64,000 bases of DNA from Ectobius pallidus (lineage: Eukaryota > Arthropoda > Insecta > Blattodea > Ectobiidae), in contig CAXKWD010000003.1 of NCBI GenBank assembly GCA_964059195.1, forward strand, positions 19,388,606-19,452,605, given 5' to 3'. Both the position numbers and the translations under genes were made by a program. Positions 10,887 to 20,492 of this stretch are shown in pieces. Positions within the stretch are counted from its first letter, which is position 1. Every line of letters starts with the position of its first letter. The notes under the pieces were generated by a model. That model had not been told where the DNA came from and made no database searches. It worked only from the letters and a program-made list of their open reading frames with translations.

Positions 10887-11290
10887 TTATTAGCCAGATT
10901 ACTAGCAAAAAAATCAATTGAAGATCGAGAGAAATCATCACCGTTTGAATGTGGATTTGATCCAAAAAACTCAGCCCGATTACCTTTCTCGCTACGATTC
11001 TTCTTAATTAGAGTTATTTTCCTTATCTTCGACGTAGAAATTGCTCTACCGTTTACTTTTATTAGGGTCTAAGTGCCAAAATCATGATTTTTCAGCTGAT
11101 AATTTTAAATGAATCTAAGTACCCAGACCAATGCATTTAAGGAAGGGTCCAAGGTCCAGGGAAAGCAAAAATTAGTAGCAATAAATTACAAGATATAGTC
11201 CTGAGCCTATCTATCTATGAGTCTATGTCTTGTTTTCTACACAATCATGATTGTGGCACTTATAAAAAAAATCTGATGTGAAAGTCACAT

Positions 11291-12003
11291 AACTTCCTCT
11301 GCCCAAAAAGCGCAGTCTATATAACAAACTTAAAAAAAAGAACAAATGACTGCAGACGTTTATTGAACTTTCTGCCGTAAAATATAATTTCCGAAATTTA
11401 TCGAATATTTCCCTCAGATACATCTTTACTCTATGCATGGCCAACAACACATCTTTCTCACTTCACATTCTTATATAGAATAAGAGGCCGTGAAAGAGCG
11501 CGAATTCAGTTGTTCATCACGTAAGACAAACTTTCTACAAACAGTGGGTGAACAGTGGGTGGCTTGTAACTACCCTCAGAGAATTTTTTCGAAAAAATGT
11601 TTCTAATAAAAGTTTTAGCTCTTAGTATAAGCAACCCATGTGCAAATTTAAAGAAAATCGTTAGAGCCGTTTTCGAGAAAATCGCGAAAAACGAAAATTT
11701 CTTCATGTAAAGTACCCTTAAAAATAAGGGAAAATTTTCGCCAATCTACGAATCACATCTTCAGAAGGTACCTGACCCAAATACGAAATTTTGTTTTGAT
11801 ACGATTTTCCGTTTTGGAGCTAGCTTGTTCACAGATATTCCACACAGACACACAGACACACAGACATGTTTCCAAAAATAGTATTTTTGGATTCAGGGGG
11901 CCTTGAAACGTGTACATATGCTAAAAACTCAACTTCGAATTTTGGGGTCGAAAACAATACTTCCTCTACCTATAGTACCTATGGTACGGGCAGAGGAAGT
12001 AAT
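11291..12003. mobile_element. TIR-bounded non-autonomous repeat
   Basis: ACTTCCTCTGCCC near 11291 and its inverse GGGCAGAGGAAGT at about 11989-12001 bound a region holding ACACAGAC repeats (11850-11868) and a GTATTTTTGGATTCAGGGGG block. TSDs are unclear and no transposase was recognised. The superfamily is not assigned. Confidence 0.45.
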
Positions 12004-12438
12004 AAACGCTTCAATTCGTGTTATCGGTGATCGTGAATTTCACGGATCTCTATAAGTAGCGAGATGAAGATCCTTTTTAAAATTTTCACATATTTACAAT
12101 AGTCGCATACTACAATGTACGCCCATTTAATATTCATGCCGATGACTTATGACACTATTGCATTATAGTGATGTTGCGAAAATGTTCTTAAGTTTTTGCT
12201 TGAGTAAGGATACTCTCTTACGTCATCCAACACTACGCAGCAGCTGTTTCTACGAGGAGGCAATGCACTACTGCCCAAATATTTACATGTTTTAAACAAT
12301 AATGATGACTGGTGACACGAAAAAGTTGTGCATGAGAATGTATAATATAAAGCCTATATATGAGAACAAGTGAAAGAGGAAATTAAGGGACCAATTCGCA
12401 CTACAAAGTTGCCGGAACTCAGATTGTATATAAACACA

Positions 12439-12949
12439 CTAGCTTAAAAGGCCCGGCGTCGCCCGGGTTTTTTATTTTGTAATTGGAAATTAACTTATGA
12501 AGAACTTAGAATTTGAACTAGGAAGAACGATTTATCACACTCAAACTATTCCCTCAGAAAACGATTGGTATAGCTTTTTGTGGGTCATAGAGGATGTAGA
12601 ATTTTGCATCCCATCGCTTGTACACATCAAGCCCGGTAGGGGTTCAAATAAGAAGAAACGGAAATTCCGGTAACATAAAATTGTATTGTCTTTGCGGAAT
12701 ATTTTATTTCTCACTCTCATGTTACCATAAAACCGTTTTTGGGATAAAATTAAACAGAAATGTAATATCACTTTCATACTTCTCTCTCGAAAAAACTGCG
12801 ATATAATAATATTTACACATTACCATACCTCGTATTGTTTTCTCTATGTCCAGGGTAGAGAAAGTTATGTGAGTGCATTATTTTCGTGGATTTCATTCCT
12901 TAATATTTATTTACAACATGAATTATATTGATAGCTTTTCTAATTTGTG
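12439..12949 (-). mobile_element. Helitron family A, 3' half
   Basis: On the minus strand the end reads hairpin CCCGG-GCGACG-CCGGG, CCTTTTAAG, CTAG, then T. The body matches the 3' halves of 29106-29966 and 51994-52862 and stops near 12949, so the 5' half is missing. Confidence 0.85.
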
Positions 12950-12954
12950 AAAGT

Positions 12955-13750
12955 AGTGAAATATCACATTGTTAACCGTTTGGACTCCACGAGCATGTTG
13001 TATTTGTCTACAGAGGGACATTTTGGATGTGCCAATAATGCATACCACTTCCAATAACGGTCAAATAATAGTATATACAAAGATTACAAAAAGCCTCAAC
13101 GATATCTCAGGTTTAACTCGTGAAATATTACAAAACAAAAGAGTGAAGGGGTTTCACAGACCACATAAGCACAGTTAAGGGTTGCATAGGCGTAATTATG
13201 GCCTTATAAACCAGGCCGCTATGGATATTTATCTTTTTTTATTAAACGTTACAATGCTTCACTCAAACTGAATGATTATATTACGAGTTCCATGCCTCGC
13301 CATATATTGAAAATTTTATAATAAATCGACAATGTAATCTTACCTATTTTGATCGCAAGCTATGACCTTTTGCTATAATGAAAATCAAATTTACTATGGG
13401 ACTATATTTTTGTCTTGTAGCATGATTTGTGTGCTGTAGTGAGTGTGATAGTATTTTGTTCAATTTCGTACGTTGGAAAATAATTGTTGAAATTGTGGTA
13501 ATTATCAAGTTGCCGAGATTGTTGCTATGGTAACCATTTGTTTCAGTTTGTGTTTTGTTTAGCAGACATCTTGTCTTATGCCACGTTCATAAATTACGGT
13601 ATATGTTTTAACGAAGATTTTCAGTGATAGCGTAAAGAAAACAGACGAATCCGAGGCTAGTATTATTTCATCAGACCCTGAAGACTGTGAATACATTTGT
13701 GGCAGAAGAATAAATTATTATCTAACTGTTATTAGCGTATGTGTGTTTCT
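12955..13750. other. upstream region of the zinc-finger gene
   Basis: No separate gene was recognised. The segment ends in a pyrimidine-rich GTGTGTTTCTGTAG (about 13741-13754), which could be a 3' splice acceptor just before the zinc-finger start, so an upstream non-coding or short coding exon is possible. Confidence 0.4.
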
Positions 13751-13775
13751 GTAGATAATAGAGAACGTGGTAAAA

Positions 13776-16700
13776 ATGGAATGTGATGAAATAGAAGGTA
13801 AACAAGATACTTCTTTAACTGACTTAAAATTCGAATGTACAGATGGCATATATACCGTCATTGAATCAACCAGTGAGCCTACATTGTTGGTTGCTAATTC
13901 TGTTCTAAACGACACGCATAATTCAGACCCGTGTGAAAGCTATATTTTTGAAGATGTAGTTAAATCTGAATATGACGAGACTGAATGTAAGAAAGTGTAT
14001 TATTCAGATGACATAAAATCGGAATACACACAAAACAAATATAATGCCACTGAACCGAAGAGTGTGCCTACATCATTAACTATTGTTCCTTCATGGAAAA
14101 TTAACACCCAGAATGTATCCCAGTATAATAACTGCATTGTTGAGGATTTGCTAAAGTCTGAATGTGATGAAATTGAACATGAGCAAGCATTTGCTTCTAT
14201 TGACTTAAAATCTGACGTTTATAGAGAAAACAAATACAAAGCCGCCGTATCTACGAGTGACTCTATATCACTAGTACCCGATTCAGTTCAAATCAAAACA
14301 GAGAGTATAGATCCGTCTGAAAGCTACAGTGCTGGTGTAATAAATTATGAAAATGATGAATTTGAACTTAAGCAAGAGATTTCTTCAGACTGCATAAAAT
14401 CGGAATTCACACATGACAAATATACTATCTCTGAACCAACTAGTGAGCTTACGTCATTGGATTGTAATTCTTCATGTCGAATCAACATCCAGAATACAGC
14501 CCACTCTGAAGACTATATTGTTGATGCAGTAAAAACTGAATTCCTTGAAGATGTATATACAGAAGACAAATACGATGCCACCGTACCAACTAGTGACACT
14601 TTATCACTGGTTCCCAGTTCAGTTCAAATCAACACAGAGGATATAGATAGTCTTGGTGTAATAAAATATGGAAATGATGAACCTGAACTTAAGCATGAGG
14701 TTTCTTCAGAAGGGGTGAAATCGGAATTCATACAAGACAAATATACTATGTCTGAATCAACTAGTGAGCTTACGTCATTGGATTATAATTCTTCATGTCA
14801 AATCAACACCCAGAATACAGCCCAGTCTGAAGACAATATTGTTGATGCAGTAAAAACTGAATACCTTGAAACCGAACTTGAGCAAAAGTATTCTTCAATT
14901 AAGTTAAAACCTGATGTATATACAGAAGACAAATACGATGCCACCATACAAACGAGTGACTCTTTATCACTGGCTCCGGGTTCAGTTCAAATCAACACAG
15001 AGAATATAGGCTACAGTATTGATGTAATAAATTATGAAAATAATGAAATTGAACTTAAGCATGATGTTTCTTCAGATGGGGTGAAATCGGAATTCATACA
15101 AGACAAATATACTATCTCTGAACCAACTAGTGAGCTTACGTCATTGGATTATAATTCTTCATGTCAAATCATCACCCAGAATACAGCCCAGTCTGAAGAC
15201 AATATTGTTGATGCACTAAAAACTGAATATAATGAAACCGAACGTGAGGAAGAGTATTCTTTAATTAAGTTAAAATCTGAGGTATATACAGAAGACAAAT
15301 ATAATATCGCCATAGCAACTAGTGGCTCTTTAGCACTGGTTCTCGATTCAATTCAAATCAACACAGAGAATGTAGCCCCGTCTCAAGGATACAATGTTGA
15401 TGTAGTAAAATATGGAAATGAAGAAACTGTACTTACGCAAAAGGTTTCTTCAGATGCGGTGAAATTGGAATCCATAAAAGACAAATATACTATCTCTGAA
15501 TCAACTAGTGAGCTTACTTCATTGGATTATAATTCTTCATGTCAAATCAACACCCAGAATACAGCCCAGTCTGAAGACTGCATTGCTGATTATCATGAAA
15601 CTGGACGAAAGCAAAAGAATCTTTCAGTTGACTTAAAATTTGATGTACATTCAGAAGAACAGGTTGAGCCCCAAACAGTTGATATAATTATTGCTTCACG
15701 TGAAATAAACTCAGAGAACACAAACCCATCTGAAGACTACAACTTTGCCAATACAGTCAGAGCAGTTCAGAAGTTAAAGAAATCTTTTTCCTGTGATGTA
15801 TGTACCAAGGTATATTTTTGGAGAAGTCATCTCAAAATACACCAGCTTACTCATACAGGAGAAAAATTATTTTCATGTGATGTTTGTACCAAGGCATTTT
15901 ATCGCAGAAGTGATCTCAAAAGACATCAGCTTACTCATACAGGAAAAAAATTATTTTCATGTGATGTCTGTACCAAGGCATTTTATCGTAGATGTCATCT
16001 CAAAAGACACCAGCTTACTCATAAAGGAGAAAAATTATTTTCATGTGATGCCTGTACCAAGGCATTTTATCGTAGAAGTCATCTCAAAATACATCAGCTT
16101 ACTCATACAGGAGAAAAATTATTTTCATGTGATGTCTGTACCAAGGCATTTTATAGTAGAAGTCATCTCCAACGACATCTGCTTACTCATACAGGAAAGA
16201 AATCATTCTCGTGTGATGTCTGTACCAAGGCGTTTTCTCGTAGATGTCATCTCAAAAGACACCAGCTTACTCATAAAAGAGAAAAATTATTTTCATGTGA
16301 TGTCTGTACCAAGGAATTTTATAGTAAAAGTGATCTCCAACGACATCAGCTTACTCATAAAGGAGAGAAATCATTCTCATGTGATGTCTGTACCAAGGCA
16401 TTTTCTCAGAAAAGTCATCTCCAACAACATCTGGTTACTCATACTGGAGAGAAATCATTCTCATGTGATGTCTGTATTAAGGCATTTTACAGTGGAAGTC
16501 ATCTCCGACGACATCAGCTTACTCATACAAGAGAAAAGTTTTTCACGTGTGATATCTGTATCAAGGCATTTTCTCGGAAAAGTCATCTCCAACGACATCT
16601 GCTTACTCATAAAGGAGAGAAATCATTCTCATGTGATGTCTGTACCAAGGCATTTTCTCAGAAAAGTCATCTCCAACAACTTCTGGTTACTCATACTGGA

Positions 16701-16973
16701 GAGAAATCATTCTCATGTGATGTCTGTATTAAGGCATTTTACAGTGGAAGTCATCTCCGACGACATCAACTTACTCATACAAGAGAAAAGTCTTTCACAT
16801 GTGATATCTGTACCAAGGCATTTTCTTGGAAAAGTAATCTCCAACGACATCTGCTTACTCATACAGGAGAGAAATTATTCTCATGTGATGTCTGTATCAA
16901 GGCATTTTCTCGTAGAAGTCACCTCAAAAGACATCAATTTACTCACACAGGAAACAAAATCTTTTTCGTGTGA
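13776..16973 (+). CDS. C2H2 zinc-finger protein with SUMO-motif repeat domain
   Basis: The 1065-residue frame starts at ATG 13776 (AAAAATGG context). The frame is open further upstream to a possible acceptor at 13754, so an earlier exon could add residues. Residues 1 to about 660 are acidic and Ser/Thr-rich and contain diverged repeats; the block DKYT.SE.TSELTSLD recurs four times at 107, 122 and 126-codon spacing (14415, 14736, 15102, 15480). This half carries at least 14 psi-K-x-[E] motifs such as VKSE, IKTE and LKSE, the SUMO-acceptor consensus. From about residue 671 come 14 C2H2 fingers of 28 residues with TGEK-like linkers. Finger 11 has QQLLVTH in place of QQHLVTH and so lacks one zinc ligand. 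Fingers 8-10 and 11-13 are a 252-bp duplication. The frame ends FFV-stop after a one-base insertion in linker 14. The likely role is nuclear DNA binding and transcriptional control; the DNA target and function are unknown. No intron is seen in the frame. Confidence 0.85.
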   Translation: MECDEIEGKQDTSLTDLKFECTDGIYTVIESTSEPTLLVANSVLNDTHNSDPCESYIFEDVVKSEYDETECKKVYYSDDIKSEYTQNKYNATEPKSVPTSLTIVPSWKINTQNVSQYNNCIVEDLLKSECDEIEHEQAFASIDLKSDVYRENKYKAAVSTSDSISLVPDSVQIKTESIDPSESYSAGVINYENDEFELKQEISSDCIKSEFTHDKYTISEPTSELTSLDCNSSCRINIQNTAHSEDYIVDAVKTEFLEDVYTEDKYDATVPTSDTLSLVPSSVQINTEDIDSLGVIKYGNDEPELKHEVSSEGVKSEFIQDKYTMSESTSELTSLDYNSSCQINTQNTAQSEDNIVDAVKTEYLETELEQKYSSIKLKPDVYTEDKYDATIQTSDSLSLAPGSVQINTENIGYSIDVINYENNEIELKHDVSSDGVKSEFIQDKYTISEPTSELTSLDYNSSCQIITQNTAQSEDNIVDALKTEYNETEREEEYSLIKLKSEVYTEDKYNIAIATSGSLALVLDSIQINTENVAPSQGYNVDVVKYGNEETVLTQKVSSDAVKLESIKDKYTISESTSELTSLDYNSSCQINTQNTAQSEDCIADYHETGRKQKNLSVDLKFDVHSEEQVEPQTVDIIIASREINSENTNPSEDYNFANTVRAVQKLKKSFSCDVCTKVYFWRSHLKIHQLTHTGEKLFSCDVCTKAFYRRSDLKRHQLTHTGKKLFSCDVCTKAFYRRCHLKRHQLTHKGEKLFSCDACTKAFYRRSHLKIHQLTHTGEKLFSCDVCTKAFYSRSHLQRHLLTHTGKKSFSCDVCTKAFSRRCHLKRHQLTHKREKLFSCDVCTKEFYSKSDLQRHQLTHKGEKSFSCDVCTKAFSQKSHLQQHLVTHTGEKSFSCDVCIKAFYSGSHLRRHQLTHTREKFFTCDICIKAFSRKSHLQRHLLTHKGEKSFSCDVCTKAFSQKSHLQQLLVTHTGEKSFSCDVCIKAFYSGSHLRRHQLTHTREKSFTCDICTKAFSWKSNLQRHLLTHTGEKLFSCDVCIKAFSRRSHLKRHQFTHTGNKIFFV

Positions 16974-17155
16974 AGTCTGTAACGAGTCATTTTCTCAGAG
17001 AGGTGATCTCACAAAAGTTGATTTCCTAAAAGTTATCTTTTTTGTGTGAAGTTTGTACGGAAGCATTTTCTGCGTTATCTTAAAAGCTTTTTCCTTATCT
17101 CATAGGTGAAAAATCTCGTGTGGTGTTCCACATAATTTTCTCATAGAACTGATCA
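16943..17155 (+). pseudogene. decayed extra zinc fingers beyond the frameshift
   Basis: In the plus-one frame the linker continues KSFSCEVCNESFSQRGDLTK, a fifteenth finger start. After another break, LCEVCTEAFSA (about 17042-17080) and a TCTCATAGGTGAAAAATC remnant of an H-x-GEK linker follow. The array was therefore once longer, and the present stop at 16971-16973 is secondary. The neighbouring HINE-like element begins at 17166. Confidence 0.75.
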
Positions 17156-17165
17156 ATATTTTTTT

Positions 17166-17942
17166 GAAGTAAAACTTCTTTTCTCGCGTTTGGGGTAAAT
17201 CTGGAAAGTAAGTCACGAAATCACTCACGAAATCAGTCACAAAATCAGTCACACTCAAAACTTCATGTTTCGGGGCGGACTGCACAGAAAACAATCAACT
17301 CAATGATTAGGAGTAATCAAAGGAAATTTTTCAGACATTACTTCCTCAATGGCAATAGACAATTCCTAAGCAATCTAAAGGTATATTATCTATTTTATGG
17401 AACCCGGAGGTTCATTACCGCGCAAATCCAAAATTAAAAAATAAAAAATAAAAATTTCCAAAATTTAAAAAAACAAAATTAAATCTTAAAACATCCATAA
17501 ATCCAAAATTTAATACATAATAAATTCCAAAATTTAAAAATAAAAATATTAAAAAATAGAAAATACCAAAATTGAAAAAATCCAAAATAAAAAAACTAAA
17601 ATACAAAATTAAAAAATACAAAAAATAAAATATTCAAAGAATCAAAATTTAAAAAATCAAAGATACAAAATTAAAAAATACAAAATTAAAAAATACAAAT
17701 TTCCAAAATTTAAAAAATACAAAATTAAAATTATAACATCCAAAAATCCATAATTTAATAAATAATAAAAAATTAAAAAAATAAAAATTCAAAGATCCAA
17801 AATTAAAAAGTCCAAAATATAAAATTAAAAAAGTCCAAAAACCTATATTAAAAAATCCAGCAATGCAAAAATTAAAAAATCCAATAATAAATTGAAAAAA
17901 GAAAAATAAGTTTTACTTCTGTCGCGTGGCGTTCCACGCACT
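17166..17942 (+). mobile_element. HINE-like non-autonomous element, copy 1
   Basis: The 5' end GAAGTAAAACTTC lies in a T run. Next come a conserved GGGTAAATC and GTCACGAAATCAGTCAC segment, a LINE 3'-end fragment (about 17380-17423), then a long A-rich array of AAATCCAAAATT-type words. The 3' end carries AGTTTTACTTCTG, the inverse of the 5' motif, then hairpin GCGTGG-CGTT-CCACGC (17924-17939), CACTC and a T run. Subterminal inverted repeats, a microsatellite core, a 3' stem-loop and a T/T insertion site are the hallmarks of Helentron-associated elements (HINE/DINE). That classification is inference. Confidence 0.6.
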
Positions 17943-18161
17943 CTTTTTTTTTTTTTTATTATATCGGTTGTACAGTGCGTTTCACGTTCGAGTTGCGGGT
18001 TTCTGCGTCGCGACGGCCACATTTCTAACTCCCGGGCGATCGGGTGAAATATCTACGCAAATAAAGCCGCTAAGGGTGTAATTATCCATGTTCTGAAAAG
18101 TACAGTTAAAATCTAATCACATGAGATGTTGGAATTATCCTCTTCTTGACACCATCTAGTA

Positions 18162-18933
18162 CAGTCGGTCAAATAAAAAACGTCGGGACTCGTATGCAGT
18201 TAAAACTAAAGTTTTAACGCATTAGTTCACAAGTTTCCTATAAAAAACATAAAATACAGGGCATTTTCGGAACATATGAGGCCATGCGACAGGAGGGAAA
18301 AAATGAACAACGAGGGAAAAAATGAACAACGCGGAAAGCTCAACACACGATATTCAACTTAATGTATTGTCATAATTCATTTTGCTTTTTGTCATCGCCA
18401 CATACAAATGCTAAAGTGAGAGAAAGTGTAGTTAGGGCTGTAATTGACCTGCATTTTTCGGCCTCTGAAGCAGCGAGAAGGTTCCATATTTATGAAAGAG
18501 CAGCTCAGTGGTGGGAACTTTACTATAATGCGACCGGAAGTTTTCATAGGAAGCGTGGATCTGCGGAAGGCCGCGTTTTTCGATGCTGAAGTTGAGCAGA
18601 AGTTGAGCGTAAGTAATTGATTTTGCACTAGAATTACCGGTATTATAAAATAAAATCTTTAAAAAATGCTCCTTGAATAAACATATTCCTCGCGAATCTA
18701 TTAATTATTAATATTATAAAAATTTGCAACCAAGAATATGGCGGATTTGAGGCATATAGCCACAGCCTTCTATACATGTTTGTTTTGGAACAAAACTGAC
18801 TAAATAATAAAGAAAATACATGGGTAGACAAGAGGCATGTGTGAACCTAACCTTAAGTCTTCCTGTACATGCGCATATGCTCGTTCGTAATACTTAATCA
18901 AATACCGCCCGACGTTTTTTATTTTACCGACTG
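18162..18933 (+). mobile_element. Tc1/mariner-type MITE with HTH remnant
   Basis: Terminal repeats CAGTCGGTCAAATAAAAAAC and inverse, with TA at 18160-18161 and 18934-18935. About 18408-18580 encodes VRESVVRAVIDLHFSASEAA then RRFHIYERAAQWWELYYNATG, a PAX/HTH-type DNA-binding segment of a Tc1-like transposase N-terminus; the catalytic domain is absent. Same family as 6340-7100. Confidence 0.85.
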
Positions 18934-19049
18934 TACATGTTCTTACACGAGCGTAAGTTTAACTTCAGAGATAAAGTTAATTTTTCTTCTAACAGTATGC
19001 GACCATTATTTATGGGGGGACTTGAAAAAATAAAGTATATAATATGTTA

Positions 19050-19448
19050 GAATAATATTATGTTTTCTCCTATAATATTCTCATGTAGTGTCCAACAGAG
19101 ACAATAATCTGTGGCTCATGAATGCTTATATATCTGTCTTGAATGTTAACTGTACAATAACACTGGGAGCCCGGTCACAAAAATCACTACTTAGTGTGCC
19201 TCACAGTACTGCATATGACATAACTTGTCTTTCTGTGAGGTAGACCATTAGGGCAATCAGTCATAGGAGAGAAGTTCCATCTGGCGCTGTGAATTGAGCT
19301 CCGGCTTAGCTCAGTTGGTAGAGCATTGGCGCGAATAGCCAAAGGTCCTGGGTTCAAGTCCCAGTGCCGGAGGAATTTTTCTCCTATAATATTCTCATGT
19401 AGTGTCCAACAGAGACAATAATCTGTGGCTCATGAATGCTTATATATC
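19050..19448 (+). mobile_element. tRNA-headed SINE-like dimer with 14-bp TSD
   Basis: Flanked by TATATAATATGTTA at 19036-19049 and 19449-19462. A 70-bp segment beginning TTCTCCTATAATATTCTCAT occurs at both ends (from about 19064 and 19379). Between them lies a tRNA-like head (19300-19372). This reads as a 5'-truncated unit followed by a second unit with head. The long TSD suggests target-primed reverse transcription. Confidence 0.65.
19300..19372 (+). tRNA. tRNA-like sequence, probable pseudogene or SINE head (GAA anticodon)
   Basis: A cloverleaf can be drawn: acceptor TCCGGCT/TGCCGGA with a mismatch at the last pair, D-stem GCTC/GAGC, anticodon stem TTGGC/GCCAA with loop GCGAATA (GAA, Phe-type), T-stem CTGGG/CCCAG with TTCAAGT. 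A box TAGCTCAGTTGG and B box GGTTCAAGTCC match the Pol III consensus. Position 33 is C instead of the nearly universal U and the 7:66 pair is broken, so a functional tRNA is unlikely. Confidence 0.55.
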
Positions 19449-19629
19449 TATATAATATGTTAATTTTCCATACATTAGAAGAACTTAAAGGAAGTGAGAG
19501 AGGGAAAGGGACAGAAGGACAGGGAAGAAGATAATTTTAATTTATTTACTATTTATTTAGTTCTCATGGTTACTTTAACATGAGAAAATTATATAATACG
19601 ATATTCATGTAATATAATCTTTAGAGCGA

Positions 19630-20160
19630 AGCAGCTCTCTGAAGATGCTAAGATCATCCACTGATGATTATTTTTGTTGTTACAGTATTTTCAAAGTGCT
19701 GCATGTGTTTTTGTAGTTCAGATATATTCAAATTACAAAATTCATGTCGTGTAATATGTAATTTCTGTACAATTTAAATTATTTATCTGTTCGTAGTTAC
19801 AATGTTTTAACCTTCCTACACTGAACCTATCTGCTATTAAATGCTAAAATCTTGTTTAGGATTTAGTAATGCGCAATGCAGCTCCTAAGTATAGGGCCAC
19901 CTACTTAATGTATGAAACTTAAGACTTTAAAATGAACAAAGCAGCTCTCTGAAGATCCTAAGATCTTGTAATCCAATGATGAAAATAATTTTGTTTGTCA
20001 CAGTATTTTCAAAGTGCTGCTTAAGTTTTTGCAGTTTGTATATTTTACATTACTTGTTTATCTGTTCGTAGCAAATATGTTTTCCCACGCCGAACCTATT
20101 GCAGTGTTGCCAACCAAAAAACACTGGATCTCGCTACATCTGCTATAAATATTAAAACAT
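19630..20160 (+). repeat. ~300-bp diverged tandem duplication
   Basis: GCAGCTCTCTGAAGAT and CAGTATTTTCAAAGTGCTGC occur at about 19631/19684 and again at 19940/20001. A related segment (AAATCTTGTTTAGGAT) recurs at about 22590. No gene was recognised. Confidence 0.6.
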
Positions 20161-20492
20161 TATTATTATTTTAAAAAAACATGCTTTTCTGTATGAAGTG
20201 CCAAATGACCAAGACGAAGGGTTAATAGTGATGATAGTGATGTTGGTGTTGCTGTACTTGAGTAGAGTCTATTAAGGGACTTAATAAAAAATATATCAAA
20301 TGTTGAATTATTTTATCTGCCTGACAATTTTGTCTGGCTGAAATGCTGCTTTAATTTTTGATTATTAATACAACCACGCCAGCATAAAAAATAGATGCCT
20401 TGAAGATGACAAAGGAATGTCTATAAAGGTCTAAGCATACAATAAAATATTGTTGTGTTGTTGTTACCAAGTATTAGGTTTACTTATTTTTT

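Larger units (their letters stand above)
8662..11050 (+). pseudogene. ND3: nuclear mitochondrial insertion: tRNA-Gly plus ND3 5' part, split by two transposons
   Basis: 8662-8720 holds a mitochondrial tRNA-Gly lacking its 5' acceptor strand: D-stem TATA/TATA, anticodon stem TTTGA/TCAAA around CTTCCAA (anticodon TCC), T-stem TTTGC/GCAAA. ND3 starts directly at ATA 8718 and reads an Ile/Met-rich N-terminus to 8783. There a mariner-type element (8784-10442) intervenes. The frame resumes at 10445-10452, is cut by a MITE (10453-10886), and continues from 10895 with [20 protein letters not shown], then [17 protein letters not shown] and [11 protein letters not shown], ending near 11050. Removing one TA and one 8-bp TSD keeps the frame. 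Codons AGA at 10896 and 11010 read Ser in the invertebrate mitochondrial code, as ND3 expects. Gene order tRNA-Gly then ND3 is the usual insect order. This is a dead copy of the complex I subunit, not a nuclear gene. Confidence 0.9.
17973..19490 (+). mobile_element. degenerate copy of the foldback element, interrupted twice
   Basis: Starts TA-CAGTGCGTTTCACG and follows the left arm of the palindromic element at 48914-49617 (GGGTTTCTGCGTCGCG, AAATATCTACGCAAATAA, GAGATGTTGGAA). A Tc1-type MITE at 18162-18933 and a SINE-like insertion at 19050-19448 interrupt it. Most of the right arm after about 19490 is gone. Confidence 0.75.

Noticed and set aside
10863..11072. Small nuclear gene encoding an ND3-like protein
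   Set aside because: The frame begins in a MITE and needs the mitochondrial code for two serines; it is a NUMT.
15793..17049. 418-codon open frame overlapping the finger array
   Set aside because: It is the plus-one shadow of the finger repeats; only its last ~30 codons carry a real, frame-shifted finger.
17116..17132. GTGTGG-TGTT-CCACAT hairpin resembling the HINE-like 3' hairpin
   Set aside because: In frame with upstream text it aligns better with a decayed zinc-finger linker (H-x-GEKS) and finger; no A-rich array precedes it.
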